Assembly (NCBI GenBank): GCA_905250025.1
Contig: CAJNOJ010000001.1
Location: 1,426,001 to 1,490,000, forward strand
Length of the DNA: 64,000 bases
Direction of reading: 5' to 3'
DNA from: Adineta ricciae
Taxonomy: Eukaryota; Rotifera; Eurotatoria; Adinetida; Adinetidae
The position numbers and the translations under genes are program-made. The notes beneath the pieces were generated by a model, which saw only the letters and a list, made by a program, of their open reading frames with translations, did not search any database and was not told where the DNA came from. Below are positions 23,277 to 35,337 of this stretch, piece by piece (position 1 is the stretch's first letter; the number at the start of each line of letters is the position of its first letter).

Positions 23277-23756
23277 TTAGAAATAGTGCATATTCGCATG
23301 CAAAAGGGATATTCCTCCAAAAATATATGTTAGCAGTGTGTCTATGATAAATATATATCCAGAATAGCCATTTAAATCTAATCGATCTAATATTTGAATC
23401 AATGCCAATGTCATTGTTATCCCAGCGCCAAACAACGTCGTTGGTACAAGAATGTAACATCGAGTTGTGTACTCCATGGTTGTCGCCATTAAAATAAATG
23501 ATGATAGAGCACTCATTGCTAAAAGGATAATAGTGCATAGAACTAGCAATGTGATTGGACGGTCTAGTTCTTTTCTACTGCAACACAATACGTTTGAACA
23601 TTGTTGGAAGAGACCAGTTCGATTTGTGGTCGAGTTTTCGTATTTAACGTTCCAGTGATTAGTTGAAATAGATAAGATACTTGTACTGAGAACAAAGGTG
23701 ATCAAGATCGAGATCAATAAATCAATGGCAAATTTTTGATTCGTTAGCACTGCCAT
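23277..23756 (-). CDS. Claudin/PMP22-like four-helix membrane protein
   Basis: A single-exon frame of 159 residues with four hydrophobic segments (about 10-30, 65-90, 100-120 and 130-150). The first extracellular loop has NHWNVKYENSTTNRTGLFQQ followed by two cysteine positions (C.. then LCC). This resembles the W-GLW-C-C signature of claudin/PMP22/tetraspanning proteins. Two N-glycosylation sites (NST, NRT) lie in that loop. Such proteins form cell junctions or act as channel subunits; the precise family is not resolved. It is convergent with the aquaglyceroporin gene, with 98 bp between their stop codons. Confidence 0.65.
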   Translation of the reverse strand: MAVLTNQKFAIDLLISILITFVLSTSILSISTNHWNVKYENSTTNRTGLFQQCSNVLCCSRKELDRPITLLVLCTIILLAMSALSSFILMATTMEYTTRCYILVPTTLFGAGITMTLALIQILDRLDLNGYSGYIFIIDTLLTYIFGGISLLHANMHYF

Positions 23757-24205
23757 GTTAGAAGAATGACGAGAAGGGTCGAGACTCGCTCTTCTTTCTC
23801 TTTTACTTCATCGACTAGATGTCTGGGAAATTTGAGACTGGCATTGTCTGTTATTATTTACATCATTAAAATACACACAAATTACTCCCCCGATCAGTTA
23901 TATTTCCAAGCGAAGGTTATGCTTGTTTTTCAAAACTCTGCTACATTTCTTTCATCAATGAATTTATTTCTAAAACATTTCACTTCTTTTCCCATTTCAT
24001 CTGTTCTAGTGGTATGCAATAAAGAAAAACAACAGAAACAAAAACAAATAACAGCAACAATGACATATATATATATATTCATAAACATATCTAAGCATTC
24101 GATCAGTTTTCTCGTTTGATTGTCTACTCTCAGTACTCAGTATCAAACGCTATATACAAAATACTATTCTTTGTAAAAGGAAAAACATAGGAAATGTACT
24201 GAAAA
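23757..24205. other. Intergenic with short (AT)n run
   Basis: Upstream of the four-helix gene and downstream of MORC2. Contains an ATATATAT run near 24066-24078. No supported gene. Confidence 0.35.
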
Positions 24206-27200
24206 TCAAGAAGATTTCTCTAACTGAGCAGTGTAGCTTTGAATGAGATTTTGAAAATCTTCCATGGAACAGTCGTTTGGTATAGACTAGAAGAAACGCA
24301 ATCGAAGATTAGAACGATGAAGAAGTTTAATATACGAACCAATCCGGAGAGATTCAGTAAATCGGTTACTTCGGTTTTCAAGCGTTCCGCTGATTCTCGC
24401 CAACGAGCTTCGTCAGTTTTGCGTTGTTCCACAATCTTCAATTAGAGAAGAGCAATTCGATAACCGTTGAAAAGTGTTTCTTTTTATACCTTAGTCATTT
24501 TTTCTCGATAAGATTGCATGAATATTGTCACGTCGAATTGACTAAGATCGTCATAACTCATAGAAGTGATTTGTTCACGTGTTAAGTCCCAATCTGGTGG
24601 TAGCATAAACTACAACACGAAACAGTTTCCATTCGCCGAAAACAACAAAAAAAAAAATCGAAATTTACTTTAATTAAAGCTTTGAATTTCTTTGCAATCG
24701 TGCATAATGGTTCATTGTCACTGGGAGCTAGTTCCATAGATGGTTGTGGTGGTGGTGCACCAATATAAGACCAAGCAGACGATTTATAACTGAACGAATA
24801 GTCGAACTCCGCCGTGGGAAATTCATCAAAACGCATTTTAAACATTCCACGTTTATCATTCACACTCAATACTTGACCGGGACGACGCGCGCCTTGGTAC
24901 ATTGCCCATACACGTGCACCAATAGTTGGCGGTGGAAGTGGTTCATCGGTTACTATTTCATTCTTATTAATATTTTCAATGTTATTATGGACGTCGTCAT
25001 CGACAGCTTCTATTTTGGTAGATGTGACGAAATCTGATAAAGGTATTTGTGAGCCGTATGAATAAGATGGCTAAAAGTCAGAATGTTGAATCTTTATGCA
25101 TCTTAATATTCAAGCACGCACTTGTTCAGATGAAGATGTTTCGTCATCGTCACTGGTGGCATCGTAAGGTTTTGCTGATTTCAAAATTTGCCGTTTCGGC
25201 TTCTTTTTACGTTTCGTATTTGATGCCGATGAATATGCGATCGATAGAACACGTTTTTGCGCAAGAATCGAGTTGACTGGAGCAATGCTTGAGCGCGTTA
25301 TCGGCTTGGAAGTCTAAAGTTTTCACAGAGCACAAATACATGACAAGTGAATGAAAATGTTGGCTTACGTTATGGTTCGTTGTAGAGGAGATCTCTGCAT
25401 TTGACATTCGTTTGGTAAGGCTGGTTGTCGCAGCACGAGTTTGATTGTTCGTCTCTGAAGTTCTTTGTTTCAATTCGCCTTCGGGTATGGTTTCCAACTT
25501 TTCATTAGCTGAGCAACTGAAAATACATTTCAGTTAAATAAGTAACTCAAAAGTAAGCTTCTATACGAATTATTCAGAAGATCACTGTTATTTGAACACT
25601 CCCATGATTCAAGCTGTGCTTGCGTTAACGCTGTCGCATCACCAGTGTAAGGCAAACGTCGCCATTTGAAACATTTATTACATTGAATAAGTGTCGGCGT
25701 TGCAAATTGCCGACGCTTAGTAGATTCTGGATCGTTGGATGGCAAATGATCGAGTTGATCATCTCGATAACCTTTTGAAAAGCAATCCAAGTATAATTCA
25801 CACACATTTCGATCAATCTCACCATAAGCTTCCCAAAACTCTTTCACATGCTGTTCGATGCCTGCATCGCTCCAATATTGTCGCATATATTCTCCCATAC
25901 TCTTTAGTAGGAAATGATACTCTTTTTCATCAGCGAATGCCTGTTTATTGTGAGTTGGTTGAAGTACAATCGAAGGAATGTCAACAACGCCAATCACTCC
26001 TCGACAATATCTAATAAGACCAGCTTTTTGGATAAATCATCGCTTGAAAATCCAACCACTTACAGAGTTTTCTTATTTTGTTGTCCAATTTTCTCATACA
26101 TTCTAATCAATCGTCCACAATTGTACACAAAAACTCCGTCAGCTGCTCGATTCGCCATGTTCAATCCGAAGATGAAGGTTAACGTTTTCGTCGTGTTCAA
26201 CTCAGACTTTTTCCTTGTAAGGCCATTGCGTAATCGATTGGCAAGATCTTTTAATCCAGCTGCATGAATTTGTAATTTCCGTAAACGTGAACGATCATCA
26301 GCAGATGTAGACATCCCGATTCGTTGTTGAGCATCATGAACTTGTGAGTCTGCTTCGCGAATACGTTCATCTAAGGCGACTAAGTCTTTTTCACATTGTT
26401 TTATCTCTTGTTCTGAGCGTGTCTTAAAACGCGTGGACTTGAATTGGTACTGTCGAGGTTTATATAATGTTAGTGGAAGTTTCTTTGTAACGACACGCCG
26501 TTGCTGAATAGTGATATGCATACGCGGATCGTAATAGAGTATGGAGACGTATGCCCGAAGTGAACGATACTCCGCTGGTGTACTAAACATCAAAGCAAAA
26601 CAAACATTCATTCCATCGAAGTCAATTGATAGCCCACTGCACGCGATACGTCAGACAGGAATAGAAAACTTTCGTGATCATCTTCAGTGTATTTACCTAT
26701 CGTCATCATCGTCGAATAGATTTTTTCGGTTTTTCGAATCTATCACAATATCATATGGGTCACTTCTGATATCAAGTTCAGCTTCGCCGGTGTTCGATAA
26801 TTTGACATTATAGAGAACAATCAGTGTGCCTGTTGGTGAGGTGATCAAATCGAATTGTTTAAATAGATCATCGACTGTTTTGAATGGAGAATATTTCGTA
26901 ATTAAATGCATTTCCAGTTCATGTTTTGTTTGATCATAGGTGTAAGTATGTGTACCATTCAATTGTTGATTGTCTGTGTTCTCGATTGGTTGACGAGTTG
27001 TTAAATCGAAACACGGCATCGGACACATGATCTGTGTAATGTGTTCCTCTTGATGAAACGTTCGAGAGAGAAACAGACACGTGCCAATATTATCTTTCTT
27101 TGTAAATAGTATAAAATCGTTCGCAATACGCATAGCACCGGATTTCAAACCATTACCATATTGACCAATTTGAGTCGAGTCCAGTGTATGTCGTTTAGCA

Positions 27201-27502
27201 GATTTGCCGAAAACAATGACATTAAATACATCGTCTAAGTAAACACAGAGGAATATGGAGATGTATACTTGATCGAGCTTACCGTAGTGCATTCCGCATC
27301 CATCATCTAAAAACGCCAAATAGAAGCCTCCACGTAATGATGGATGTTTGTGCGTATAAATATGCAGATTTTTGGCACCGGCATCTCTTGAGTTATCAAC
27401 TAGTTCAGCTAATGCACCGAATAGAAACGTATGTGTAGTTGAGTTTGTGTGCAAGTATTCGAAGCTCAGTTGAGCTTTATTCAAACAATCGTATTGATTC
27501 AT
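24206..27502 (-). CDS. MORC2: MORC family CW-type zinc finger protein, MORC2-like
   Basis: Starts at 27502 ([14 protein letters not shown]) and stops at 24206-24208. The GHKL ATPase has [21 protein letters not shown] and [20 protein letters not shown] with GLKSGAMRI. Then come a transducer-like region ([20 protein letters not shown]), a coiled coil around 26200-26420, the CW zinc finger ([16 protein letters not shown]... ESWECSNN) near 25600-25690, and a chromo-like module ([20 protein letters not shown]) near 24800. A helical C-terminus ([18 protein letters not shown]) ends it. MORC2 compacts chromatin and works with the HUSH complex in silencing. A 48-nt stop-free GT-AG intron sits inside the ATPase domain (GMHY then [10 protein letters not shown]), so the raw reading frame runs through it. 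Confidence 0.9.
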
Positions 27503-27687
27503 GATAATTATTATTATTATTTCATCATCAAAAACGAAGAAGAAGAAGACGAAAAAGTAAATAAAATATTGTTTACTGATACACAAAAACTGAATTTTTT
27601 CAATAAAAAACATTGTTACATGAAGCAAATGACATCGAAAGCAAAACAAAACAAAATAAAACAAAGATTCATCTGAAGAATTCGATC

Positions 27688-28549
27688 TTATTGATCACGA
27701 TCGAACGCATAAGCCGCTTTTTTGTGCATGATTAATTGATTGTCGACGAAATAAAAACTGTCTGACTTGGTTTCATTCGGATGTTCAATCATTTCCTTAA
27801 CTAAAGACAGATTAACAAGAATTATTCGAGTCACGATGCAAGCTTGGTTTTCTTTTACTCTGTTTAGAATTGAGTTCAGGCATTTCATAGATATGCTCAA
27901 TGGAATTGCGAGTGTTTGGCGGACAAAACCCGAAATCAAAGTCAAACGATTTGATTAACTGATCACGGAAATAATGCCGTTCAATCATACGAAACGATTT
28001 CACTTCACGATCACCAACAGTAAAATCCACTCTAAACTGAGAAGTAACAAAAACAATATGGCAAATGCGCTTCGAACTTACAGCGCGCCCACTTGTTTCA
28101 TTTTGAGGAATGACGGCGGAAAATGATATTGAACAAATCGACCAGCTGTTAATTCAATGTCATCATCATCTAGAAAAGGATTTTTCATCCGAAAAGCATG
28201 GTCAGATGAAGGCATAGATAGTACCATGAGCTCGTTCGACTTCAAAAAGAACTGCATTGGTTTTCATATCACGAATTCGAAAACGGACGAAATCGATTTT
28301 ATATACATTCTCATCTGTTTCCGTTAGATAGTCTAGAATAAAAACCAAGCATGGCAATTAACAGCATCTTTCTCTCTCACTATTGGTCGCTTTTCTCAGT
28401 CGAAGAACATCATCGACAGTAAGCGGCGAGTCCTTCTCTAATAATTCTTCTTCCGTTATTGCCGTATCGTTTGAACTTGCATTGTCCGCTGTGCTACTGT
28501 TAGAAGCTTTACCAGAGTTCGCTTTCGACGAGATCAACGTTGATGCCAT
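27688..28549 (-). CDS. UNC119: UNC119 lipid-binding chaperone
   Basis: Several exons, starting at 28549 (MASTLISSK) and ending at 27688. The N-terminus is Ser-rich with LTVDDVLRL. The beta-sandwich follows: [37 protein letters not shown] with [26 protein letters not shown] and [20 protein letters not shown], then EHIYEMP. The last part reads [31 protein letters not shown]. This order and sequence match vertebrate UNC119. The protein binds myristoylated cargo such as transducin-alpha and ciliary proteins and releases it on ARL3 action. Introns are about 50 bp. The CDS ends in Asp-Arg-Asp-Gln after the conserved AYAF stretch. Confidence 0.92.
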
Positions 28550-29056
28550 CGAGAGAATTCTCGTCGTCTACTTCTAAATAAATGAACGTATTTGCATGAG
28601 TTTTTAACCGACAAAAAAAGGTTAGATATGCTTTTATTTTTTGTTTCTTCGAAAGAACTGTACAATATAGTCTGTGCAAAGGAAGTCAAGCACACCACAA
28701 CAACAAGAAAAACCAAAGTCATCCAATGAGAAAGAGAAAAGAAAACATGATTTTGCTCGACATTCACGTACAATGAAAAAGAAAAGCAACCTATCAATGT
28801 CATATTCGTTTTCTGTCTCATCAAGAATGTAAGCGGAGAGAAAAAGAACAGAAACAAAACGGAAAAACGAAACAACCAACAAAGAAATGATCAGAGTTGT
28901 TTGTTTCCGAAATGATAAATAACCAAAAGAAGATGATGAATAGTTAGTTACAAGCACACATTTTTAGAATAAATATGTGTGCATGCTTACCAAGGAAATT
29001 ACACAACAAAACGGATAAAAATAGAAAAGACAAAAACCAAGAAAACAAAAGAGACA
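28550..29056. other. Intergenic, no supported gene
   Basis: Region upstream of UNC119. The two overlapping minus-strand ORFs at 28534-28957 are Phe/Ser/Leu-rich and compositional. TTATTTAG on the minus strand about 22 bases before the UNC119 ATG is a possible acceptor. Confidence 0.35.
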
Positions 29057-29254
29057 ATGTTTGTATTGAGAACATTTCAACTTTCGTCCATCTATGAGCC
29101 AGTTGATGCTGTCAAGATTCGTACCGGTCTAGAAAAGAAGGCATCAGGATAACAATCCAGTCCAAAATGTCATCTACGGTTAGACTCCGATTCACATCTT
29201 CAAAAGAATGAGATCAAGAAGCTCGTTCGCAAATACTTCAACATGAGCAAGTAG
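29057..29254 (+). CDS. Possible two-exon microprotein (46 residues)
   Basis: An ATG at 29057 opens a frame to 29126. A 57-bp GT-AG interval (29127-29183) then joins in frame to 29184-29254, ending TAG. The product reads MFVLRTFQLSSIYEPVDAVK at the start and KKLVRKYFNMSK at the end. The donor (GTCTAG) is not a strong consensus, so this may instead be a decayed fragment of an older gene. It lies opposite the 3' flank of the eIF4H-like gene. No family is recognised. Confidence 0.22.
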
Positions 29255-29294
29255 CAGTTGAAACTTTAATTAGAAATCTATTTTTGTTCATTAG

Positions 29295-31270
29295 TTAAAT
29301 AATAACTTTTTCAAATGCATCTTGCAATAAATACTTGTTTGAAAATAGTAAACTACATTTTAAAGATGCTAGAACATACTTGGCAACACCTTCTGTGGAT
29401 TCATTAGATGCAGTTGACTTTGTTCGAGGAACATGTTGTTCTTTCTCAACTACTTCTTCGATATGTTTGGTTAATTCCATCAGTTTTGGATCACGTTCAT
29501 CGCGCGGCTTGCCTGAAATGTGAGAATTCACTTTTTAATCGAATGAATGTTATAGTGTTTATCTACCAGAACCGAATATATTGGCACTTCTTGAAACCGG
29601 TTCAGGCGTTTGGTTATCATCAGTTGAAGACGAAAGCTTTTGTGATCGAGGTAACAATTGCAATCGTGGTCGATTTTCTATGCGCGAAAAGCATTCATTA
29701 CCATGAAAAAACTTCGTAGGAAAGAAAATGTTTACCGGCTGAGACGGAAGTGCTATCATGATCAGTTGAACTCTCGCTAAGACCTTTAGTTGAACGTTTG
29801 TCATTATCAGCATAATTTCGATTATTCTGGTTCGAACGGTTGGAATTAACACGTTGTCGGTGATGCGAATGATTGTTGTTGTTATTACTGTTGTTCATAT
29901 GATAGGACATGCCTGTATGTAAAGAGGGTGGATGTCCATGTTGATAATGGTAGAATTGTTGAGATTGATCGGAATATTGAGATGAAAATTGGTCGTAGAA
30001 ACCGCGACCGCCCGACGTTTTTGAAGCACCACCACCACGATAGAAGTTTCCATTATTGCGACCACGACTTGATTGATTACCACCCATGGGACCTGATGAA
30101 GAATATTGATTTGGATGTGATTTGACATTTTTGTTACGAACGACCTATGCAGATAAGGATATTTTCATTCATCATTTGCTTGAAAGAAAGATCTCTACTT
30201 GAAATTCATCGTTCGTAAATGTATTATGGACACTTGGTGGCGGAGATGACTCTGTAACCGATTCATCGATTGGACAATCAGCCCAATTTCGACTCTGTTG
30301 TCGAGTCATAGTCGTAGTTTCTTGATCGACACCGTCCTCATTCGACGCAGGAGTGTCAGGCGCAATAAAAACATCATCATTCGAGACTTGATGTGCTAAA
30401 GTCGTTTTATTCTGTTGAGTCTGACTATTGCGACGTTCAATAGGTTTACTCGAGCCCGATGGTTGACGAGTGCGTCCAGAAACGGCATAATCTAAATGTG
30501 AAGATAGAAGAAGAGAAATCGATCTGAACGACTTTACCATCATGATATCCGTCTTCCACATTGTGTGGAGTTTCTGGTGGATAGTAATTGCTATTGCTTC
30601 GACCACTATAACGTGGAACGGTACTGCTATTACCTGATGGATTACGACGACGATTATCGCCAGCTTCGAAACCAGCTAAACAATTCTCAATGAACTATAT
30701 ACATGTTAAACAACGACAACGTACGTTTCTTGCGGAAACCTTCTGGTTTTGTTGCGCCCAATGGTCGAACAGCAACATCAATACGGATTGGACGATCATT
30801 GATACACTAGCAAGCAAGGTGTCTGAATGCATATCGAATTTATTTTGACTTACTGTTCCATCCAAATCAATTGCACGACGTAAAGAATCTGCATCTTCGA
30901 AATCCACGTAAGCAAAACCTAGATGAGAGACAGCAGTTCAATACTCAATCACCTATGATAATATTCAACGATATCTACCTCGAAATCGATCCGTTTGTCG
31001 ATCACGTACTAATCGAACTTGTTTTATTTTCAGACCAACAAATAGATGAGTTTCGAAATCGCCTTGGACCATCGAATCAGGTGCATTACCAATATAGGCC
31101 GTAAAAGGAGGCTCGTTTGGTATCACATGATTTCGCGGCGCACCACCACCTCGAGCATTTGAATATCTAAATAAATCACTCGTCGATTCTCTGACACAGC
31201 ATGAACATGATACGTACCCATAACTACCATAATTACCCTGTTGATTACGCTTCGGATCTCTGCCAGGCAT
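29295..31270 (-). CDS. eIF4H/eIF4B-like RNA-binding protein
   Basis: Multi-exon gene starting at 31270 (MPGRDPKRNQQGNYGSYG). One RRM: EPPFTAYIGNAPDSMVQGDF, KIKQVRLVRDRQTDRFRGFA, YVDFEDADSLRRAIDLDGT and CINDRPIRIDVAV, near-identical in layout to eIF4H and eIF4B. Then comes a long Ser/Asn/Gln-rich and Gly/Arg-rich tail (SRGRNNGNFYRGGGAS). C-terminal motifs RPRLQLLPRS and ANIFGSGKPRDE are typical of eIF4B/eIF4H. These proteins stimulate the eIF4A helicase during mRNA scanning. An acidic linker may bind eIF4A or eIF3. The exact last exon is uncertain: the frame runs to 29295, but a donor-like GTATGT near 29377 may shorten it. An ACACAG acceptor-like site lies three bases before the ATG. Confidence 0.85.
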
Positions 31271-31759
31271 AGTCTGTGTGAAGACCCAAACAACTATTGT
31301 TCGGGTCAAAATAAAGGTAAAACAAAAAATAGGCGGACTGAGTTTGTCTAAAAAAAACAAATAAGCAAAAAAGAAGTCATTTTTTAAAGTTCTTTTTGTT
31401 TGTTTCATGTTCACGTTTAGAAAAAAAAGACGAGAGAAGAGAAAGATGAAAATCTAAACAGTCCAACAGAAAGAGAACGACGAAGAAAGTCTGGATTTAC
31501 AGAGAAAAGAAGAAAACGAAAACCGAATGAACGACGATGAGGCGTTTTTTATGTTTGTATGAGACAAAGAATAATGCAAACTTAATGTAAAAACGATGAG
31601 CCAGTGATAAACGACAAGATTAACGGATAGGAATGGGCTGTGCCCAATGTGAGAATAAGGATCAAATCACAGTTACACGTTAGAAACACACGCACACACT
31701 TTAGTAATAATAGCAGCAAGAGTGAAAGAAGAAGAGAAATGTTCGGTAAGTCGTTTATT

Positions 31760-34445
31760 TTATTGATATGGACGTTGTTGACCTTGTTGATTATTATAAA
31801 CATTTCCACCAGTACGTTGCGATTGATGCTGTTGTTTGTTTACGCTGTGTAGTTGAGCAGTCGATTGTGCCGAAATATGCGGTGGTTGAGTAGCTGTTGC
31901 ATACATGTATTGTCCTTCTTTGCTAGACGATGACGAGCCGCGACCATAATATTCTTCATTGCCTCCCATACCTGCTGATGAATTATGTTGATTATATTGT
32001 TGACCTTGTTGTTTCGAGAATTGCTGTGGCTGTTGCTGAGTCATAGCTGCTGCTGCTGGTGCGTATACAAGTTGTGGACCTTGAAGAAAAGAGAAGAAAA
32101 TTAGAAATCTGATTTTGGTCATTCTGAGAGAACCAAACATACCAGACGAATAGTTTGAACCACCAGCTGGATGGCCAAGGAAAAAATTCATTGGTGAATG
32201 TGCAGCTGCTTGTTGGCCATGTTGTTGACTGTTCGTCGGTTGAAGATTTAATTGTTGCATTAACATGAGATTTTCTGTCACTGGTCCTCGGTAACTAAAG
32301 AGAAAAGGGAAATAGTTTGAAAATCGTTTTCGATGTGTTCTTTTCCTAAGTGTATACCCCATTGATTTGCTATCGCTATTGCTATTTGCTTGTTGTGGTT
32401 GATTCTGTTGTTGAACAGGTGGTGTAACTGATCCATATCCACCTGTTGGCGATTGAGTTTGCTGTGAGTTATTCAATTGCATAAATGAGTTTGTAAATAA
32501 ATGTTCGGCGTCGTATGGTGCTGCGAATGCTGGCCCACCTGTCTGCTGTTGAACACCATATGGCGTTGGATATGCTGTCTGCGGCAAGGGAGGCGGTACT
32601 GTCGATGGAAACATGCCTGGTGGAACTGCTGGTGCTTTTTTGGCACCAGTCGATGGCGCTGTTGTTGAAACAGGTTGTGTCTGAGCAACTTTCGTTGCTG
32701 TTTGTTGTGGCGCTGGAGGTGGTTGTGGAACCATATAGCGCGCTTGAGTTTGTTGCTGTGGTACTGCTGCTGCATTCATTGCTGCCATGATATATGGCGA
32801 GCTGAAGTCAAGTGATGACAATGGAAATGCGTTTGGATCGTAGGATGCATCTAATGTTACTGGCTAGAAAAATTCACAACAGAAACATCAACATTTCAAA
32901 TAGTTTGCGTTCTTTTCGTCTACCTCAGGTTGCTGTTGTTGATGAAAGAGTAATGACTGTAAAAGCATATTCTGTGTGTTCGCTTGATGTTGTTGTGGAT
33001 GAACAGTGTATTGAGGTGCAACAACTGATTTCATTGCCATGGCTGGCTGTTGAACTTGTGTGAGTAATATTCGTTGTTGATTCATCACCGGTTGCTCGAT
33101 CGAACGAGTCGATGGTGAAATATGTGCCGACTGTTCCACTGGTCGTTGTTGAGAAACTTTGTTCGTTGGTATTGATCCTGTTGGCTGGTAAAACGGTGCT
33201 GTCGATACTGCTGATGCATCATCGTAAGATTCACCTAGATTACCGAACTGTACATCGATTTTATGCATTCCACCATCGAAATGATCAGAGAAAACGACAG
33301 GCTGATGAGGAATACGTTGCTGAGTTTGTGCTGTTGGCTGTGGCTGTGACGATGACGATGATGGTGGTGGGGTGACTTTTGTATTGATTGGTTGACCAGC
33401 GGCTTTTGATTTTTGTTGTTGATCAGGTACAGAGGATTTTGGCGCTTGACCAATACCAATGACATCCTTGATCTGACGAGCTGCTTCTATGAAATCAAAT
33501 TTTGTTGTCGATTGATCTGGATGTGCCACATCCGATTGACCATTGTGTACTGAAAGAGATGAAATGGAAAATTCGTATCTCAAGATTTCATTTCGCTTCT
33601 TACCAGCAGATGAGCTGTCTGCAGTCGCAGGCACCTGCTGTTCTTCATCCTTCGTTGTTCTTGAAATGATCAATGTTTCACCATTCCAGTTACCAACATC
33701 CCATTGATCTTGCTGTGATTTCGGATTCGAAGCAGCAGCTTTATTACGTCGATTTGTATCTGACGGTGATGAAGCATCAACATTCGAATCTTGTGTTTGC
33801 TGTTGCTGTTGTGGTTGATAATTTCTATCAGTTCCGCGAAAGCTGCCTCGTGGATCGCCTCGATTTCGACCTCGAAATCCACTTCCACCTCGTTGCCTTT
33901 GTTGTGGCATATCATTATCATTTTGGTGTTGATTATTGTTAGCAGTAGTAGCATTGTGAGTGTCGCCTCCATTCTGTTGAAATCTTGATCGACCACCACG
34001 AGTTTTACCACGAGGAACTGAATTATCTAAGAGAAGCAAGAAAGATGGAAACTTTCCATATACACACAATCAATCGTTTACTACTTCCTCGTTGTTGTCC
34101 ATTCTCACTCAATTCTTCATGGCCGTTTTTTGTTGCCGCACCTTTTTGTTGTTGTTTCCTAGTCACCTTATGATTAGTTGCTGTTCGCCATTCGTTGGCT
34201 ATATCATGACCTTTTTCGATAAGTAATGCAACAGCTTTTTCATAATCATAATCGCAATCAAATAGGGCGACAAGGGCGTCTTCTTGATTGGAATTTTCTA
34301 CAACGTCAAGAACTTTACGAATGATTTTTTGAACTTCAGGATCATTATGTTTCTTATTGTCAATCAATTGAGCAAGACGAATTTGTTCTGCAGTTGGTTG
34401 ATGGTGCTGCGTGCTCACGGCAGCACCCGCCGTTGCAACGCTCAT
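31760..34445 (-). CDS. UBAP2/UBAP2L (Lingerer) family protein
   Basis: Starts at 34445 (MSVATAGAAVSTQHHQPTAE) and ends at 31760 (PYQ). The UBA domain is at the N-terminus (VLDVVENSNQEDALVALFDC, YDYEKAVALLIEKGHDIANE). An RGG/Arg-rich region follows (RGKTRGGRSRFQ, RGRNRGDPRGSFRG), then a WDVGNWNGETL segment like the family's QWNVEDWNED box, FDFIEAARQIKDVIGIG, and a long Gln/Pro/Ser-rich tail. UBAP2L and Drosophila Lingerer nucleate stress granules and bind RNA and ribosomes. Several introns (for example near 33551-33603 and 32296-32355) lack in-frame stops. A TATAG acceptor-like site lies four bases before the ATG. It is followed on the same strand by the eIF4H-like gene. Confidence 0.85.
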
Positions 34446-34856
34446 TCTTCTATATTAAAAGAGGAGATGTGAAAGGCACGAAGACGGAAATATCTTCTTT
34501 CTAAAAGTAAATCAGAGAGTAAGACAAAACATTATGACAAAACAAAGGAGAAAATCGAAATAAAACAAATCCATGGAATATCATATTTTCTCTCTCGTCT
34601 CTAATTAGGAAAGATTCTACTCCACAGTTTATCCTCCCATCGCCATTTATATTTTACCTAGACTCCCATATTATCATCAAAACAATAAGATAAACAAAGA
34701 CCCATTGGAATTCGGACCGAAAACGTATTCTGAGACAAAACTTTCTTCCAACTAAAAACGAATAATGCCACGATAAAAACAACACGGAAATTAAAATACA
34801 CCGTATATTTCATTTGTATAGATGTCGCTCGACACAATGGACATAATAGAACATAT

Positions 34857-35117
34857 TTATGTACTTCGCTTCGCTCTTGCAAAATAGGTAAGGGTGTTAC
34901 ATTTCTCTTTGTGAATCCGAAGCTCACGCATAGCGATATGACAATGATCTACATTAGTTGCACTCTTGAATTTTTCAAATTCTACTAAAATGTAACACAC
35001 CATGTAGGTGACAAGGTTATTTACATTTACCACATTTAGTGCTGTGAAACATTCAAGAACATTAGCGCCGCGTTGTGATCTTTTACGTCTGTCTCGTTTT
35101 GCTTGTTTGTTATGCAT
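34857..35117 (-). CDS. Small basic ORF of uncertain status
   Basis: An 86-residue frame beginning MHNKQAKRDRRKRSQRGA and ending ARAKRST. The middle contains a convincing 47-bp GT-AG interval (donor GTAAAT, acceptor CATTTTAG). Splicing it from an alternative ATG gives a smaller product starting MFHSTKCVEFEKFKSATNVD, followed by HCHIAMRELRIHKEKC. Cys/His spacing is suggestive, but I do not recognise a zinc-finger family. It lies upstream of the UBAP2-like gene on the same strand. It may be a short gene or a decayed exon. Confidence 0.25.
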   Translation of the reverse strand: MHNKQAKRDRRKRSQRGANVLECFTALNVVNVNNLVTYMVCYILVEFEKFKSATNVDHCHIAMRELRIHKEKCNTLTYFARAKRST

Positions 35118-35337
35118 GATTTTGTGTTTATCTTTTTCTTGATGACATCAACGAAGTCACGTATTCACCTTGCTTTCGTCCGCTATTATAATCGATGATT
35201 CGAGGCAAAAAAGATATATTTCATTTGAATACACTATGTGAGTTACACGTACAGCATTTATCAGAAAAATTAGAATTTATTCGATACAAGAAATACAGAT
35301 TGAAGAAACAAAAACAAGAAAGAAAGGAATCATCGTA

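Noticed and set aside
22990..23538. 182-residue minus-strand ORF opposite the aquaglyceroporin end and across the four-helix gene
   Set aside because: Shadow of two real genes in another frame; its composition follows the codons of the genes on either side.
28534..28957. Two overlapping minus-strand ORFs upstream of UNC119
   Set aside because: Phe/Ser/Leu-rich from a T-rich plus-strand complement; no homology and mutually overlapping.
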